DNA of 64,000 nt from the NCBI GenBank assembly GCA_016713435.1, contig JADJPD010000001.1, positions 868,001 to 932,000 on the forward strand, read 5' to 3'. This DNA comes from Gemmatimonadota bacterium. Lineage in GTDB: Bacteria; Gemmatimonadota; Gemmatimonadetes; Gemmatimonadales; GWC2-71-9. The notes under the pieces are model-generated. The model had not been told where the DNA came from. It ran no database searches and saw only the letters and a program-made list of their open reading frames with translations. This document shows, piece after piece, positions 21,704 through 29,028 of this stretch. Within the stretch, counting starts at the first letter, position 1, and every line of letters starts with the position of its first letter. Made by a program: the position numbers and the translations under genes.

Positions 21704-23644
21704 GTGGACGACCAGCCGGCCAAGCTGCTCACCTACGAGGCCATCCTCGCCGATCTGGGCGAGAACCTGATCCGCGCCGAGAGCGCGCGCGAGGCGCTCG
21801 AGATCCTGCTCCGGCAGGAAGTGGCCGTGGTGCTGCTCGACGTCTGCATGCCGGAGCTCGACGGCTTTGAGCTGGCGGAGATGATCCGGCAGCACCCGCG
21901 CTGCCAGCGGGTGTCCATCATCCTGGTCTCGGCGGTGCTGCTGTCCGACCTGGACCGGCTCAAGGGCTATGGCTCCGGGGCCATGGACTACGTGCCGGTG
22001 CCGGTGGTGCCGGAGATCCTCCGGGCCAAGGTGGCCATCTTCGCGGACCTGTACCGGAAGAACCGCACGCTCGAGCGGGTCAACGAGGAGCTCGAGGCGC
22101 GGGTCGAGGCCCGCACCGCGGCGCTCGCGGCCACCACGGCCCAGCTGCAGGAGAGCGAGGAGCGCTTCCGCCTGGCCACGGCCGCGGGGCAGTGCGGCAC
22201 CTGGGACTGGGAGCTGCCCACGGGACGGCTGGCCTGCAGCGACGAGACCCTCCGGCTCATCGGCCTGCCGGTGGCGGAGTTCGCGGGGCGGATCGACCAG
22301 GTGGTGGCGCGGATCCACCCCGACGACCGCGAGCGCGTGCTGGCCCGGCTCACGGCCCTCGCGGCGGAGCGCCAGGCCACCTACGCCGAGGAGCACCGCA
22401 TGGCGCTGCCGGACGGGCGGGTGGTGTGGCTGGCCACGCAGGGCCGCCTGTCCTACGACGATGACGGCACCCCCCAGCGGCTGGTGGGCGTCTGCTTCGA
22501 CGTCACGGAGCGGAAGGAGGCCGAGCTGGAGCGGCGGCGCCACCGGGACGAACTGGCCCGCCTGGTGGAGGAACGCACCCGCGAACTGGAGGAGTCCTAC
22601 CAGCGGCTCCGTTTCAGCGAGCGCATGGCCGCCATCGGCACCCTGGCCGCGGGCATCGGCCACGACCTCGGCAACCTGCTGCTGCCGGTGCGCATGCGGC
22701 TGGACACGCTGCAGACGCGCGACCTTCCGCCCGACGTGCGCCGCGACCTCACGGCCATCCAGAAAGCCACCCAGTACGTGCAGAAGCTCACCAGCGGCCT
22801 CCGCCTGCTGGCGCTCGACCCGGACCAGCGCGCCGCGAGCACCGAGTCGGTGGACCTCGAGGAATGGTGGAGCGAGGCGGAGCCGCTGCTGCGGAGCGCC
22901 GTGCCGTCCAACATCGAGGTGCGCGCCCGGATCCCCGCCGGCATCCCGCCCATCCAGGTGGGCCGCTCGGCCTTCGCGCAGGCGGTCTTCAACCTGGTCC
23001 AGAACGCGGGCGACGCCCTGCAGCAGCGCGGCGTCGGCGTGGTGGAGGTGAGCGCCGAGGTGGAGCCCGACGGCCGCGTGGCCGTGCGGGTGCGCGACGA
23101 CGGGCCGGGCATGCCGGAGGAGGTGCGGCAGCGCTGCCTCGAGCCGTTCTTCACCACCCGGAGCCGCAGCTTCTCCACCGGGCTCGGGCTGCCGCTGGTG
23201 GTGAGCGTGGTGCACCGGGCCGGCGGCGCCATCGAGGTGGACTCGGCGCCGGGCCGCGGCACCACCTTCACCCTGCACCTGCCCGTGGCGCCGCTGGCGG
23301 TGGAGCCGGAGCGGGTGACGGCCCCGCTCGCGGTGCTCACGGTCAAGGACGTGCGCACCCGCGCGGTGATGAGCTCCATCCTCAAGATGCTGCACTTCCA
23401 GGTGGAGACGGCGGCGCACCCGCCCGCGGCCGAGGCGCGCCTCTGGATCACCGATGGCAGCGCCCTGGCGGCCGAGGCACCGGAGGCCTTCGTGGGCCGC
23501 CACCCCGCCCGCCGGGCCGTGGTGCTCACCAACAGCCCGGGCCGGAACGCCGACGGGCGGATCGTGGAACTGACGGGTCACCCCAAGCCGGGCGAGGTCC
23601 GGGCCACGCTCACCCGCCTCGCGGCGGAATGCCAGCGCGGCTGA
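21704..23644 (+). CDS. Receiver-PAS-histidine kinase with C-terminal pseudo-receiver
   Basis: At least 646 residues. Domains: N-terminal receiver (acceptor in LLDVCMPELDG), coiled coil, PAS (about 148-265), HisKA-like helix pair with GHDLGNLLLPV, HATPase (NLVQNAGDAL, DDGPGMP, GLGLPLVVSVV) and a C-terminal receiver-like region without an acceptor aspartate. The GTG at 21704 falls inside the first receiver strand (the V of LLVDD), so the true N-terminus is upstream. The frame is open from 21653, but its only natural ATG (21661) is out of frame by one base. Removing one C from the CCCC run at 21668-21671 would give MASLSAGDRLNILLVDD. Either a sequence error or a non-standard start (CTG 21671) is likely. 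It probably exchanges phosphate with the preceding giant kinase. Confidence 0.85.
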   Translation: MDDQPAKLLTYEAILADLGENLIRAESAREALEILLRQEVAVVLLDVCMPELDGFELAEMIRQHPRCQRVSIILVSAVLLSDLDRLKGYGSGAMDYVPVPVVPEILRAKVAIFADLYRKNRTLERVNEELEARVEARTAALAATTAQLQESEERFRLATAAGQCGTWDWELPTGRLACSDETLRLIGLPVAEFAGRIDQVVARIHPDDRERVLARLTALAAERQATYAEEHRMALPDGRVVWLATQGRLSYDDDGTPQRLVGVCFDVTERKEAELERRRHRDELARLVEERTRELEESYQRLRFSERMAAIGTLAAGIGHDLGNLLLPVRMRLDTLQTRDLPPDVRRDLTAIQKATQYVQKLTSGLRLLALDPDQRAASTESVDLEEWWSEAEPLLRSAVPSNIEVRARIPAGIPPIQVGRSAFAQAVFNLVQNAGDALQQRGVGVVEVSAEVEPDGRVAVRVRDDGPGMPEEVRQRCLEPFFTTRSRSFSTGLGLPLVVSVVHRAGGAIEVDSAPGRGTTFTLHLPVAPLAVEPERVTAPLAVLTVKDVRTRAVMSSILKMLHFQVETAAHPPAAEARLWITDGSALAAEAPEAFVGRHPARRAVVLTNSPGRNADGRIVELTGHPKPGEVRATLTRLAAECQRG

Positions 23645-23655
23645 GCCGCGCCCCC

Positions 23656-24075
23656 ATGCCGCACCGCATCCGCGTCCTCTGCGTGGACGACAACCAGCTC
23701 GTGGCCGACGCCCTGCGCCGGGTGCTCGATGCGCGCCCCGACATGCGCTGGGTGGGGTGGCTGCCCGATGCCCGCGAGGTGCTGCCGGCGGTGGAGCGGC
23801 TCAAGCCGGACGTGGTGCTGCTCGACGTGGACATGCCGCACCGGAGCGCCTTCGATGCGCTGGCCGAGCTCACCGAACGGGTGCCCGAGGTGAGCGCCAT
23901 CATCCTGAGCGGGCACACCCGGAAGGAGCTGGTGGAGCGGGCCGTCGAGGCCGGCGCCATGGGCTACCTCTCCAAGAACGAGGGCACCGGCGTGATCCTC
24001 GACGCCATCCTCCGCGTGCGCCGGGGCGAGCTCTGCCTCGGCACCGAGGCGGATGCCGCCTTTCACGGGCAGTAG
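23656..24075 (+). CDS. Stand-alone receiver domain protein (NarL-type receiver, no output domain)
   Basis: 139 residues. A complete receiver: acidic pair in VLCVDDN, acceptor aspartate in VVLLDVDMP, the serine/threonine position in IILSGHTRK, and the lysine in GYLSKNEG. The sequence pattern (GAMGYLSKNEGTGVILDAILRVRRGE) is that of NarL/FixJ receivers, but the DNA-binding helix-turn-helix that normally follows is missing; the chain ends 25 residues later. An alternative start at 23629 would overlap the previous gene. As third gene of the kinase cluster it is a likely phosphate shuttle or a CheY-like output by protein contact. Confidence 0.88.
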   Translation: MPHRIRVLCVDDNQLVADALRRVLDARPDMRWVGWLPDAREVLPAVERLKPDVVLLDVDMPHRSAFDALAELTERVPEVSAIILSGHTRKELVERAVEAGAMGYLSKNEGTGVILDAILRVRRGELCLGTEADAAFHGQ

Positions 24076-24107
24076 GCCCGGGCCCGGCTCGCGCGTCTCC
24101 CCGCAGC

Positions 24108-24542
24108 ATGGACCCGCTCCTCCCCTCCCTCGGCGCCCAGCTCGCCCGGCTCGCCGTCCTCGCCATCCCGGTGGCGTGCGTGGCGTGGACGGTGACGCAC
24201 GAGGAGGTGTTCCGCGAGCCGCGCGAGTTCTGCGTGCGGAAGAGCCAGTCCTGCCGGCGGTTGTGGCAGCGGAAGTTCTTCTACCTCTTCACCTGCGAGT
24301 ACTGCTTCAGCCACTACGTCACCATCCTGGCGCTGTGGCTCACGCGCTTCACGCTGTTCACGCCTGACTGGCGCGGCTACGTCCTCGCCGGCTTCACGGT
24401 GGTGTGGATCGCCAACCTGTACATGAGCGCCTTCGGCCGCCTCCGGCTCGGCATCAAGCACGAACGCACCGAGATCGCGGCCACCGAGAAGGAGCTGGAG
24501 CTGGTGAGCCAGGAGGAACCCGGGCGGCGGCACGGGCGCTGA
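24108..24542 (+). CDS. Small inner-membrane protein with CxxC motif
   Basis: 144 residues. Three to four membrane segments (about 8-27, 55-80, 88-112) surround a cytoplasmic or periplasmic loop with several cysteines, including FYLFTCEYCFSHYVTILALW. The C-terminal 35 residues are charged. I do not recognise the family with confidence; it resembles short DUF1360-like membrane proteins in carrying an aromatic CxxC motif at the start of a helix. It follows the receiver gene after 32 nt and may be its co-transcribed neighbour. Confidence 0.65.
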   Translation: MDPLLPSLGAQLARLAVLAIPVACVAWTVTHEEVFREPREFCVRKSQSCRRLWQRKFFYLFTCEYCFSHYVTILALWLTRFTLFTPDWRGYVLAGFTVVWIANLYMSAFGRLRLGIKHERTEIAATEKELELVSQEEPGRRHGR

Positions 24543-24595
24543 GCGCGGCGGGCGCAGTCCCCGGGGAGGCGGCGTGCCGGCGGGTCCGCCGTGAG

Positions 24596-24665
24596 GCCGG
24601 AGCGTTGCTCCGGCCACCCGGGCCTGAAGATCGAGTTGCCGGAGCAGCGCTCCGGCACCACGAAC
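24596..24665. repeat. Hairpin repeat B, copy 1
   Basis: Two consecutive hairpins, GCCGGAGC-GTT-GCTCCGGC (24596-24614) and GCCGGAGC-AGC-GCTCCGGC (24638-24656), followed by ACCACGAAC. The second hairpin and its flank recur identically at 27956-27982. Lies between convergent genes and could also act as a terminator. Confidence 0.75.
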
Positions 24666-24713
24666 AGGAAACCCCTCGCCTGACACCACTGCCCAAGGCC
24701 GCCGGCAGGCCCG

Positions 24714-25712
24714 TCAGTCCACCCCGAGCAGGTTGGTGAGCGTGAACCGCTCCGCCGCGTAGCGCTCGCGCCAGGCGGGGCCCGTGGCATCGAGGAGGAG
24801 GGCCAGCGCCGCGCCGAGCGGGTAGACCACCACCCGGCGGTCGCGCGCCAGGTCGAGGCCCAGCAGCTCGCGACGAAGGGCTTCCTCGCCCCGGGTCACC
24901 TGGGCCGGGTAGGGGACGTAATCGGGCAGCGCCCGAAATGCCGCACTCGGCTCACCCGCCCGGCTCGCGGCGCGCGCGGCCGCGTACTCGGACCAGCGCG
25001 CCACGCCCTCCTGCCAGAGCTGGAACTCGAGGTACCGCCGGTCGTCGGCGCCCAGCAGGGCGAGCAGCGAGTCGCGTTGCGCCCGGACGGCGGGGAGCCA
25101 GGCGGGCCGGCGCATGGTGGGCTCGCCGAGCGCGGATGCGAGGGTGCCGGCGAGGGCCTTCACCGCCCGGCCGATCGGCGCGGAATCGTAGGGGAACGGG
25201 TACTCGAGCACCCACATGCCGGTGCTGTCGCCCCGGCTCAGGTTGAGCGCGGCCAGCGCGGGGTAGTAGCCGGCGCGGGAATACTGCCACTGGTGCAGGT
25301 GCTCGTGCAGCAGGGTGAGGACCCACGTCGTGGCACTCTTCCCAGTGGCCGCCGGCGTTCCCACCACGATGGTGGGGACGCCGGATACGGCGGGGAACGT
25401 GGCGAGCAGCCCCGGGGGAAACGACCGCGACCGCACCCACACCGTGGTGCCGAGCAGGGAATCGGCGCCGAGGGACGTGAAGTCGGGTGTGGGATTAGGG
25501 TGGCGGAGGAGGAACTCGTGCTCCCCCGCCACCAGCAGCACCGCCTGCGGCGCATCCCGTTCGCCGGGGGCCACCGGGATGCCCACGCGATCCATCAGGC
25601 GGAACGCCTCGGCCAGGCGGACCCGGTCATCCGCCGCCAGCGCCGGCGCCGGTACCTGCGCCTCGAGCCCGCCCGCCAGCACCACTCCTGCCCACAGCCA
25701 CGCCATTCGCAT
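24714..25712 (-). CDS. Secreted HExxH metallopeptidase candidate
   Basis: 332 residues with a signal peptide (WLWAGVVLAGGLEAQ). The motif TLLHEHLHQWQYS around residues 135-147 contains HEHLH, a valid HExxH zinc site, and a later glutamate in LWQEGVARWSEYAA (about 232-245) is a plausible third ligand, as in gluzincin-type enzymes. No named family comes to mind. Peptidase activity is inferred from these residues only; an alternative is an inactive zinc-binding relative. Monocistronic, convergent with the preceding gene over repeat B. Confidence 0.6.
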   Translation of the reverse strand: MRMAWLWAGVVLAGGLEAQVPAPALAADDRVRLAEAFRLMDRVGIPVAPGERDAPQAVLLVAGEHEFLLRHPNPTPDFTSLGADSLLGTTVWVRSRSFPPGLLATFPAVSGVPTIVVGTPAATGKSATTWVLTLLHEHLHQWQYSRAGYYPALAALNLSRGDSTGMWVLEYPFPYDSAPIGRAVKALAGTLASALGEPTMRRPAWLPAVRAQRDSLLALLGADDRRYLEFQLWQEGVARWSEYAAARAASRAGEPSAAFRALPDYVPYPAQVTRGEEALRRELLGLDLARDRRVVVYPLGAALALLLDATGPAWRERYAAERFTLTNLLGVD

Positions 25713-26010
25713 GATAGAGATCCCCGAAGTCGGTTTCCGCCGCGCCGGGGAGATGCGTCATGTCCGAAGTTCGTCGCGCTGACGGACGACTGACGGAAGG
25801 GGCCTCGTCAGCCTCACAGCTTGCCCCAGCATGGAACGGTCCGGGCCTCGGGCGGGGTCCGTTTGACCGCCGTTTTACCCAACTCTGACCGGCGGAGCAA
25901 ATCCTAGGAGTAGTACTAGTGGTCAGGCAGCGACTTCCTCGCAAGACTAGCGCATGCCCTGCGCAGCCCGCCGGGGCGACCCTCCCGCCGACCGTGAATC
26001 GAGGCACTCC

Positions 26011-26463
26011 GTGAAGTTTCTCTGCAGCCGAATCTGGCACGCCCCCGACGAGCCCGACCCGTTCCTGGACGGGGCCCTCTGGTGCTTCCACACCTGGGAG
26101 CGGCGGCAGTGGCCGTGGTTCCTCCTCACCCAGGGCGACGTCCTCTACTTGCTGCACCGGGGCCTCGGCCAGATCACCTGGGAGACACGGGTGCGGCAGG
26201 TGAAGCGCTGCGCCTACACCTCGCGACGGACCGCGCTCGGCATCCTGGAGGAGTGGACCGAGGGGCGGCGGGAAAGCGGACCCTCGATCCTCAGGAGCGC
26301 CCCCTCCACCGGGTCGCTGCTGGCGTTCGAGTGCGTGCCCAAGCGGCGCCTGGCCATCCCGCGGCCCCGCTGGCTCTCCCTCCCGCGCACCGGCTGGGTG
26401 CGCGACCCGAACCTCATCGACCGCGCCCTCGCGGCGCCGGCCTCGCGCAAGATGGCGTCCTGA
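26011..26463 (+). CDS. Hypothetical protein, possibly PUA/EVE-like fold
   Basis: 150 residues from the GTG in CTCCGTGAAG with GAGG upstream; a longer frame from 25954 adds a low-complexity arginine-rich leader. The N-terminal half is rich in tryptophan and histidine (SRIWHAPDEPD, WCFHTWERRQWPWFLLTQGDVLYLLHRG). The run GDVLYLLHRGLGQITWETRVRQVKR is reminiscent of EVE/PUA-like beta barrels, but this is a weak impression. The 298-bp spacer before it contains an unusually AT-richer stretch (25897-25925) that may hold its promoter; no clear elements were found. Confidence 0.5.
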   Translation: MKFLCSRIWHAPDEPDPFLDGALWCFHTWERRQWPWFLLTQGDVLYLLHRGLGQITWETRVRQVKRCAYTSRRTALGILEEWTEGRRESGPSILRSAPSTGSLLAFECVPKRRLAIPRPRWLSLPRTGWVRDPNLIDRALAAPASRKMAS

Positions 26464-26475
26464 GGGGGGCGCGGG

Positions 26476-26483
26476 TACCTTGG
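26476..26483 (+). promoter_or_regulatory. TACCTTGG promoter-like box upstream of the TPR gene
   Basis: TACCTTGG in the 71-nt spacer, 59 nt before the ATG of the next gene; its end overlaps the first bases of the hairpin at 26482. One of the TAnCTTGG series. Confidence 0.3.
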
Positions 26484-26517
26484 GCGTCACCCCGCCGCCC
26501 CGCGCGGGGTGACGCCC
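26482..26517 (+). terminator. GC-rich hairpin between two + strand genes
   Basis: Perfect 13-bp stem GGGCGTCACCCCG / CGGGGTGACGCCC with a 10-nt loop, 18 nt after the stop of the upstream gene and 18 nt before the next ATG. No U-tract, so termination efficiency is uncertain; it could instead shape the leader of the TPR gene. Confidence 0.5.
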
Positions 26518-26534
26518 TCGTCCCTTCGCCCCGC

Positions 26535-27785
26535 ATGAGCCTCGAACCCATCGACGAAGTCTTCGAGCTGGCCCAGGACGGGCGCCTCGACGAGGCGCTC
26601 CACGTGCTGGACGGCGAGATCCACGAACAACCCCGGGAGGCGGAACTCCGCGCCCTCCGGGCCCTCGTGCTGCTGGATCTCGATCGTCGCGACGAGGCAG
26701 CCGAGGCGGCCAGCCTGGCGCGCGAGCTCGACCCGGAGCTGGGCTTCGCCGAGTACGCGAGCGGGCTCGTGGCCATGGCGCGCGGCGACATCGGCGAGGC
26801 CATCGGCCGCGCGGTGCGGGCGCGGCAGCTGGACCCCACCCACGCGGAATTCGTGGTGCTCGAGGCGCGCGGCCGCCTGGCGGCGGGCCAGTGGGACGAG
26901 GTGGAGCAGCTCACCTCCCTGGTGCTGAGCCACGTCCCGGACCACGAGGGGGCGGCCCTGCTGCGCACGCTGGCGCGGGAGTCGCGCCGCGGCAACCGGC
27001 CGCTGGCCCGCGAGGAGTGGGAGGCCCTGGCGACGCAGTTCCCCATGAACCCGCTGGCCCGCTCGGGCCGGGCGTGGACCCTGCTCCACGCCGGCCAGGC
27101 GCGCGATGCGCGGGCCGAGTTCGAGCAGGCGCTGGCACTCGACCCCAACTCGGAATGGGCCCGCGAGGGGCTGGTGCTCTCCCTCAAGGCGCGGGCGCCG
27201 GGCTACCGCTTCCTGCTGCGCTGGTTCATGTGGCTCGGCGGCCTGAGCCCGCGCGCGCGCATGGGCCTGGCCATCGGCGGCATCCTGGGCTACCGGGTGC
27301 TCGACAGCCTCGGCGAGCAGCAGCCGGCGCTCAAGCCGTTCCTGATCCCGGTGATGGTGGCCTACCTGGCGCTGGTCCTGGCAAGCTGGCTCGCGGACCC
27401 GCTGCTCAACGGCCTCCTGCTCCTGACCGCCGACGGCCGCCGCCTCCTCTCCCGTGACGACAAGCGGAGTGGCGTCGTGGTCTGCGCCGTCCTCGCCGTG
27501 GCGCTGGCCTTGGTGGCGGGCGGCCTGGTGGGGGGTTCGGACACGCTCCTTCTCGGTGCGCTGGCCGTGGGGATGACGAGCATCACGGCCGCCGGCGCCT
27601 ATCAATGCAGCCCGGGCCCGCAGCGCCGCCTGCTGCTCGGCCTCACCGGTGTGCTGGTGCTCACCGCGCTCGTGGCGACCGCGCTCGCCTGGGAGGGGCT
27701 CACCGTGGTTGTCATCCTGGGCGTGGCCATCAGCAGCTGGCTCACCGGGCCGCTGGCGCGCCGGAGCCGCGGGGTGCCGCCCTGA
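26535..27785 (+). CDS. TPR-repeat membrane protein
   Basis: 416 residues. Residues 1-215 consist of about five tetratricopeptide-type helical pairs (DEALHVLDGEI, EAAEAASLARELDPELGF, RDARAEFEQALALDPNSEWA). Residues 225-405 carry five or six membrane helices with a small cytoplasmic loop (LLTADGRRLLSRDDK). The N-terminal TPRs are presumably cytoplasmic and serve as a protein-binding platform tied to the membrane. No partner is evident. The 3' end overlaps by 44 nt the convergent, abnormally extended MgtC gene. Confidence 0.75.
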   Translation: MSLEPIDEVFELAQDGRLDEALHVLDGEIHEQPREAELRALRALVLLDLDRRDEAAEAASLARELDPELGFAEYASGLVAMARGDIGEAIGRAVRARQLDPTHAEFVVLEARGRLAAGQWDEVEQLTSLVLSHVPDHEGAALLRTLARESRRGNRPLAREEWEALATQFPMNPLARSGRAWTLLHAGQARDARAEFEQALALDPNSEWAREGLVLSLKARAPGYRFLLRWFMWLGGLSPRARMGLAIGGILGYRVLDSLGEQQPALKPFLIPVMVAYLALVLASWLADPLLNGLLLLTADGRRLLSRDDKRSGVVVCAVLAVALALVAGGLVGGSDTLLLGALAVGMTSITAAGAYQCSPGPQRRLLLGLTGVLVLTALVATALAWEGLTVVVILGVAISSWLTGPLARRSRGVPP

Positions 27786-28815
27786 GTTGGCGGGGGAGGG
27801 ACAGCGAACGGCACACCACCTGCCCGACTCGAGGCGGGAGGGGGGCCCCCGGGGCGCGGGAGGCAGTGAGTGGCGGGGCGCGAGCGAGACGTCGTGGGGC
27901 GGGGGGGGCCCCCGCGCCCCCAGCGCCGCTCCGGCCACTCGGTGTGAGGTCGGCTGCCGGAGCAGCGCTCCGGCACCACGAACGGCAGCCCGAGGCCAGC
28001 TCAGATGCGCCCGAGCCCGGGTCGGCAGCGTGCCGATCCGGGCTCGATTCCTCCCTCACCTCTGTGCCTCCGTGGTCTCGGCAGCTCCTTGGCGCCGCGG
28101 CACCATCCGCCGCTCGCTGCCACCCCGGGCCCTTCGACGCCTCCCGATCCAGGTCACTCACCGACCAGATGCCGGTGGCGCGCATCACGCCGAGCTTGGC
28201 GCGGTCCCGGGCGTGGCGGGCGCCGCGGACCTGGAGGCGGACGGTCATCTCGTTGCCCTGCACCCGGGTGTCGAGCGAATCCACCTTGGCACCCGACTCC
28301 CGGACGATCTCGTGGATCCGGTCCAGGTACCCCTCGTCCGGCTGCAGCCGGAGCGACATGCGGCTCGTCCCGGCGCGGAGGTCGAGGTACCGCTCGAGCC
28401 GCCCGAGGACATGGAGCACCAGCAGGGTGAGCAGCGTGGCGCCCGCCGCTTCCATCTCCCATCCCGCGCCCACGGCCGTCCCGATGGCCGCCACGAGCCA
28501 GATGGTGGCGGCCGTGGTGAGGCCCGAGACGCCCCCCTTGCCGCGCATGATGGTGCCCGCGCCGAGGAAACCCACCCCCGTGACGATCTGCGCCGCCACC
28601 CGCGAGTGATCGCCGTTGGTGGACTCCGCCGTCAGCACGATCGACAGCTCGGTGAACAGGCACGCCCCGATGCAGATGAGCGTGTTGGTCCGCAGCCCCG
28701 CCGGCTTGGCCATCAGCTCCCGCTCGAGTCCCACGGCCGCCCCGAGCACCGTGGCCACGAGGAGGCTGCCGAGCAGGTCGAGGTGCAGCGCCGAGACGAT
28801 GTCAGCCCAGGTCAT
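27742..28815 (-). CDS. MgtC/SapB family membrane protein with repeat-derived C-terminal tail
   Basis: 357 residues, far longer than the usual 220-240. Residues 1-145 hold the MgtC membrane domain: LGAAVGLERELMAKPAGLRTN, VTGVGFLGAGTIMRGKGGVSGLTTAATIW, then further helices; residues 150-223 form the cytoplasmic ACT-like domain ending GIWSVSDLD near 28146. Beyond this the frame runs through repeats (RDHGGTEVREE is translated repeat A; VPERCSG-like sequence would be repeat B) to a stop inside the convergent TPR gene. MgtC proteins are linked to growth at low magnesium and to ATP-synthase control. The tail looks acquired by repeat insertion at the old stop and is unlikely to be functional. Confidence 0.85.
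   Translation of the reverse strand: MTWADIVSALHLDLLGSLLVATVLGAAVGLERELMAKPAGLRTNTLICIGACLFTELSIVLTAESTNGDHSRVAAQIVTGVGFLGAGTIMRGKGGVSGLTTAATIWLVAAIGTAVGAGWEMEAAGATLLTLLVLHVLGRLERYLDLRAGTSRMSLRLQPDEGYLDRIHEIVRESGAKVDSLDTRVQGNEMTVRLQVRGARHARDRAKLGVMRATGIWSVSDLDREASKGPGWQRAADGAAAPRSCRDHGGTEVREESSPDRHAADPGSGASELASGCRSWCRSAAPAADLTPSGRSGAGGAGAPPAPRRLARAPPLTASRAPGAPLPPRVGQVVCRSLSLPRQLRAAPRGSGAPAAR
27926..27982. repeat. Hairpin repeat B, copy 2
   Basis: Contains GCTCCGGCCAC, then the hairpin GCCGGAGC-AGC-GCTCCGGC at 27956-27974 and ACCACGAAC, identical to the right half of copy 1. It lies within the extended reading frame of the MgtC gene. Just upstream (27900-27915) is a G8C5 run. Confidence 0.75.
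28013..28083. repeat. Hairpin C copy 1 joined to a solo arm of repeat A
   Basis: 28013-28045 folds as GAGCCCGGgTCGGCA / TGCCGAtCCGGGCTC with a 3-nt loop; a nearly identical hairpin is nested in repeat A5 at 58103. Directly after it, TCACCTCTGTGCCTCCGTGGTCT is a right arm of a repeat A variant without its partner. Together they replace the normal end of the MgtC gene. Confidence 0.65.
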
Positions 28816-28917
28816 GGCAGCTCCAGGAAACGGGACCGCAGGAGGTGGTGCCGGCCAACGGACCACGCCTAGTCACCCCTAACATCTCTCCCTACCGCCG
28901 AGGCCGGGCGGCCGTGG

Positions 28918-28971
28918 CGCCTCCCCGGGGCGGTGGGGTTGGCGGGGCGTGGCCACCGCCCCGGGGAGGCG
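28918..28971 (-). terminator. Perfect 19-bp hairpin downstream of phosphoglucomutase gene
   Basis: Arms at 28918-28936 and 28953-28971 (CGCCTCCCCGGGGCGGTGG and its exact complement) with a 16-nt loop. It lies 58 nt beyond the pgm stop, before the MgtC gene on the same strand. Without a U-tract it is a probable but unproven terminator or processing barrier. Confidence 0.5.
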
Positions 28972-29028
28972 TCATGGCCGCACGCGCCGAGCCCAGCAAT
29001 CGGCCCGCAGAGATTCGCACCAACCAGC

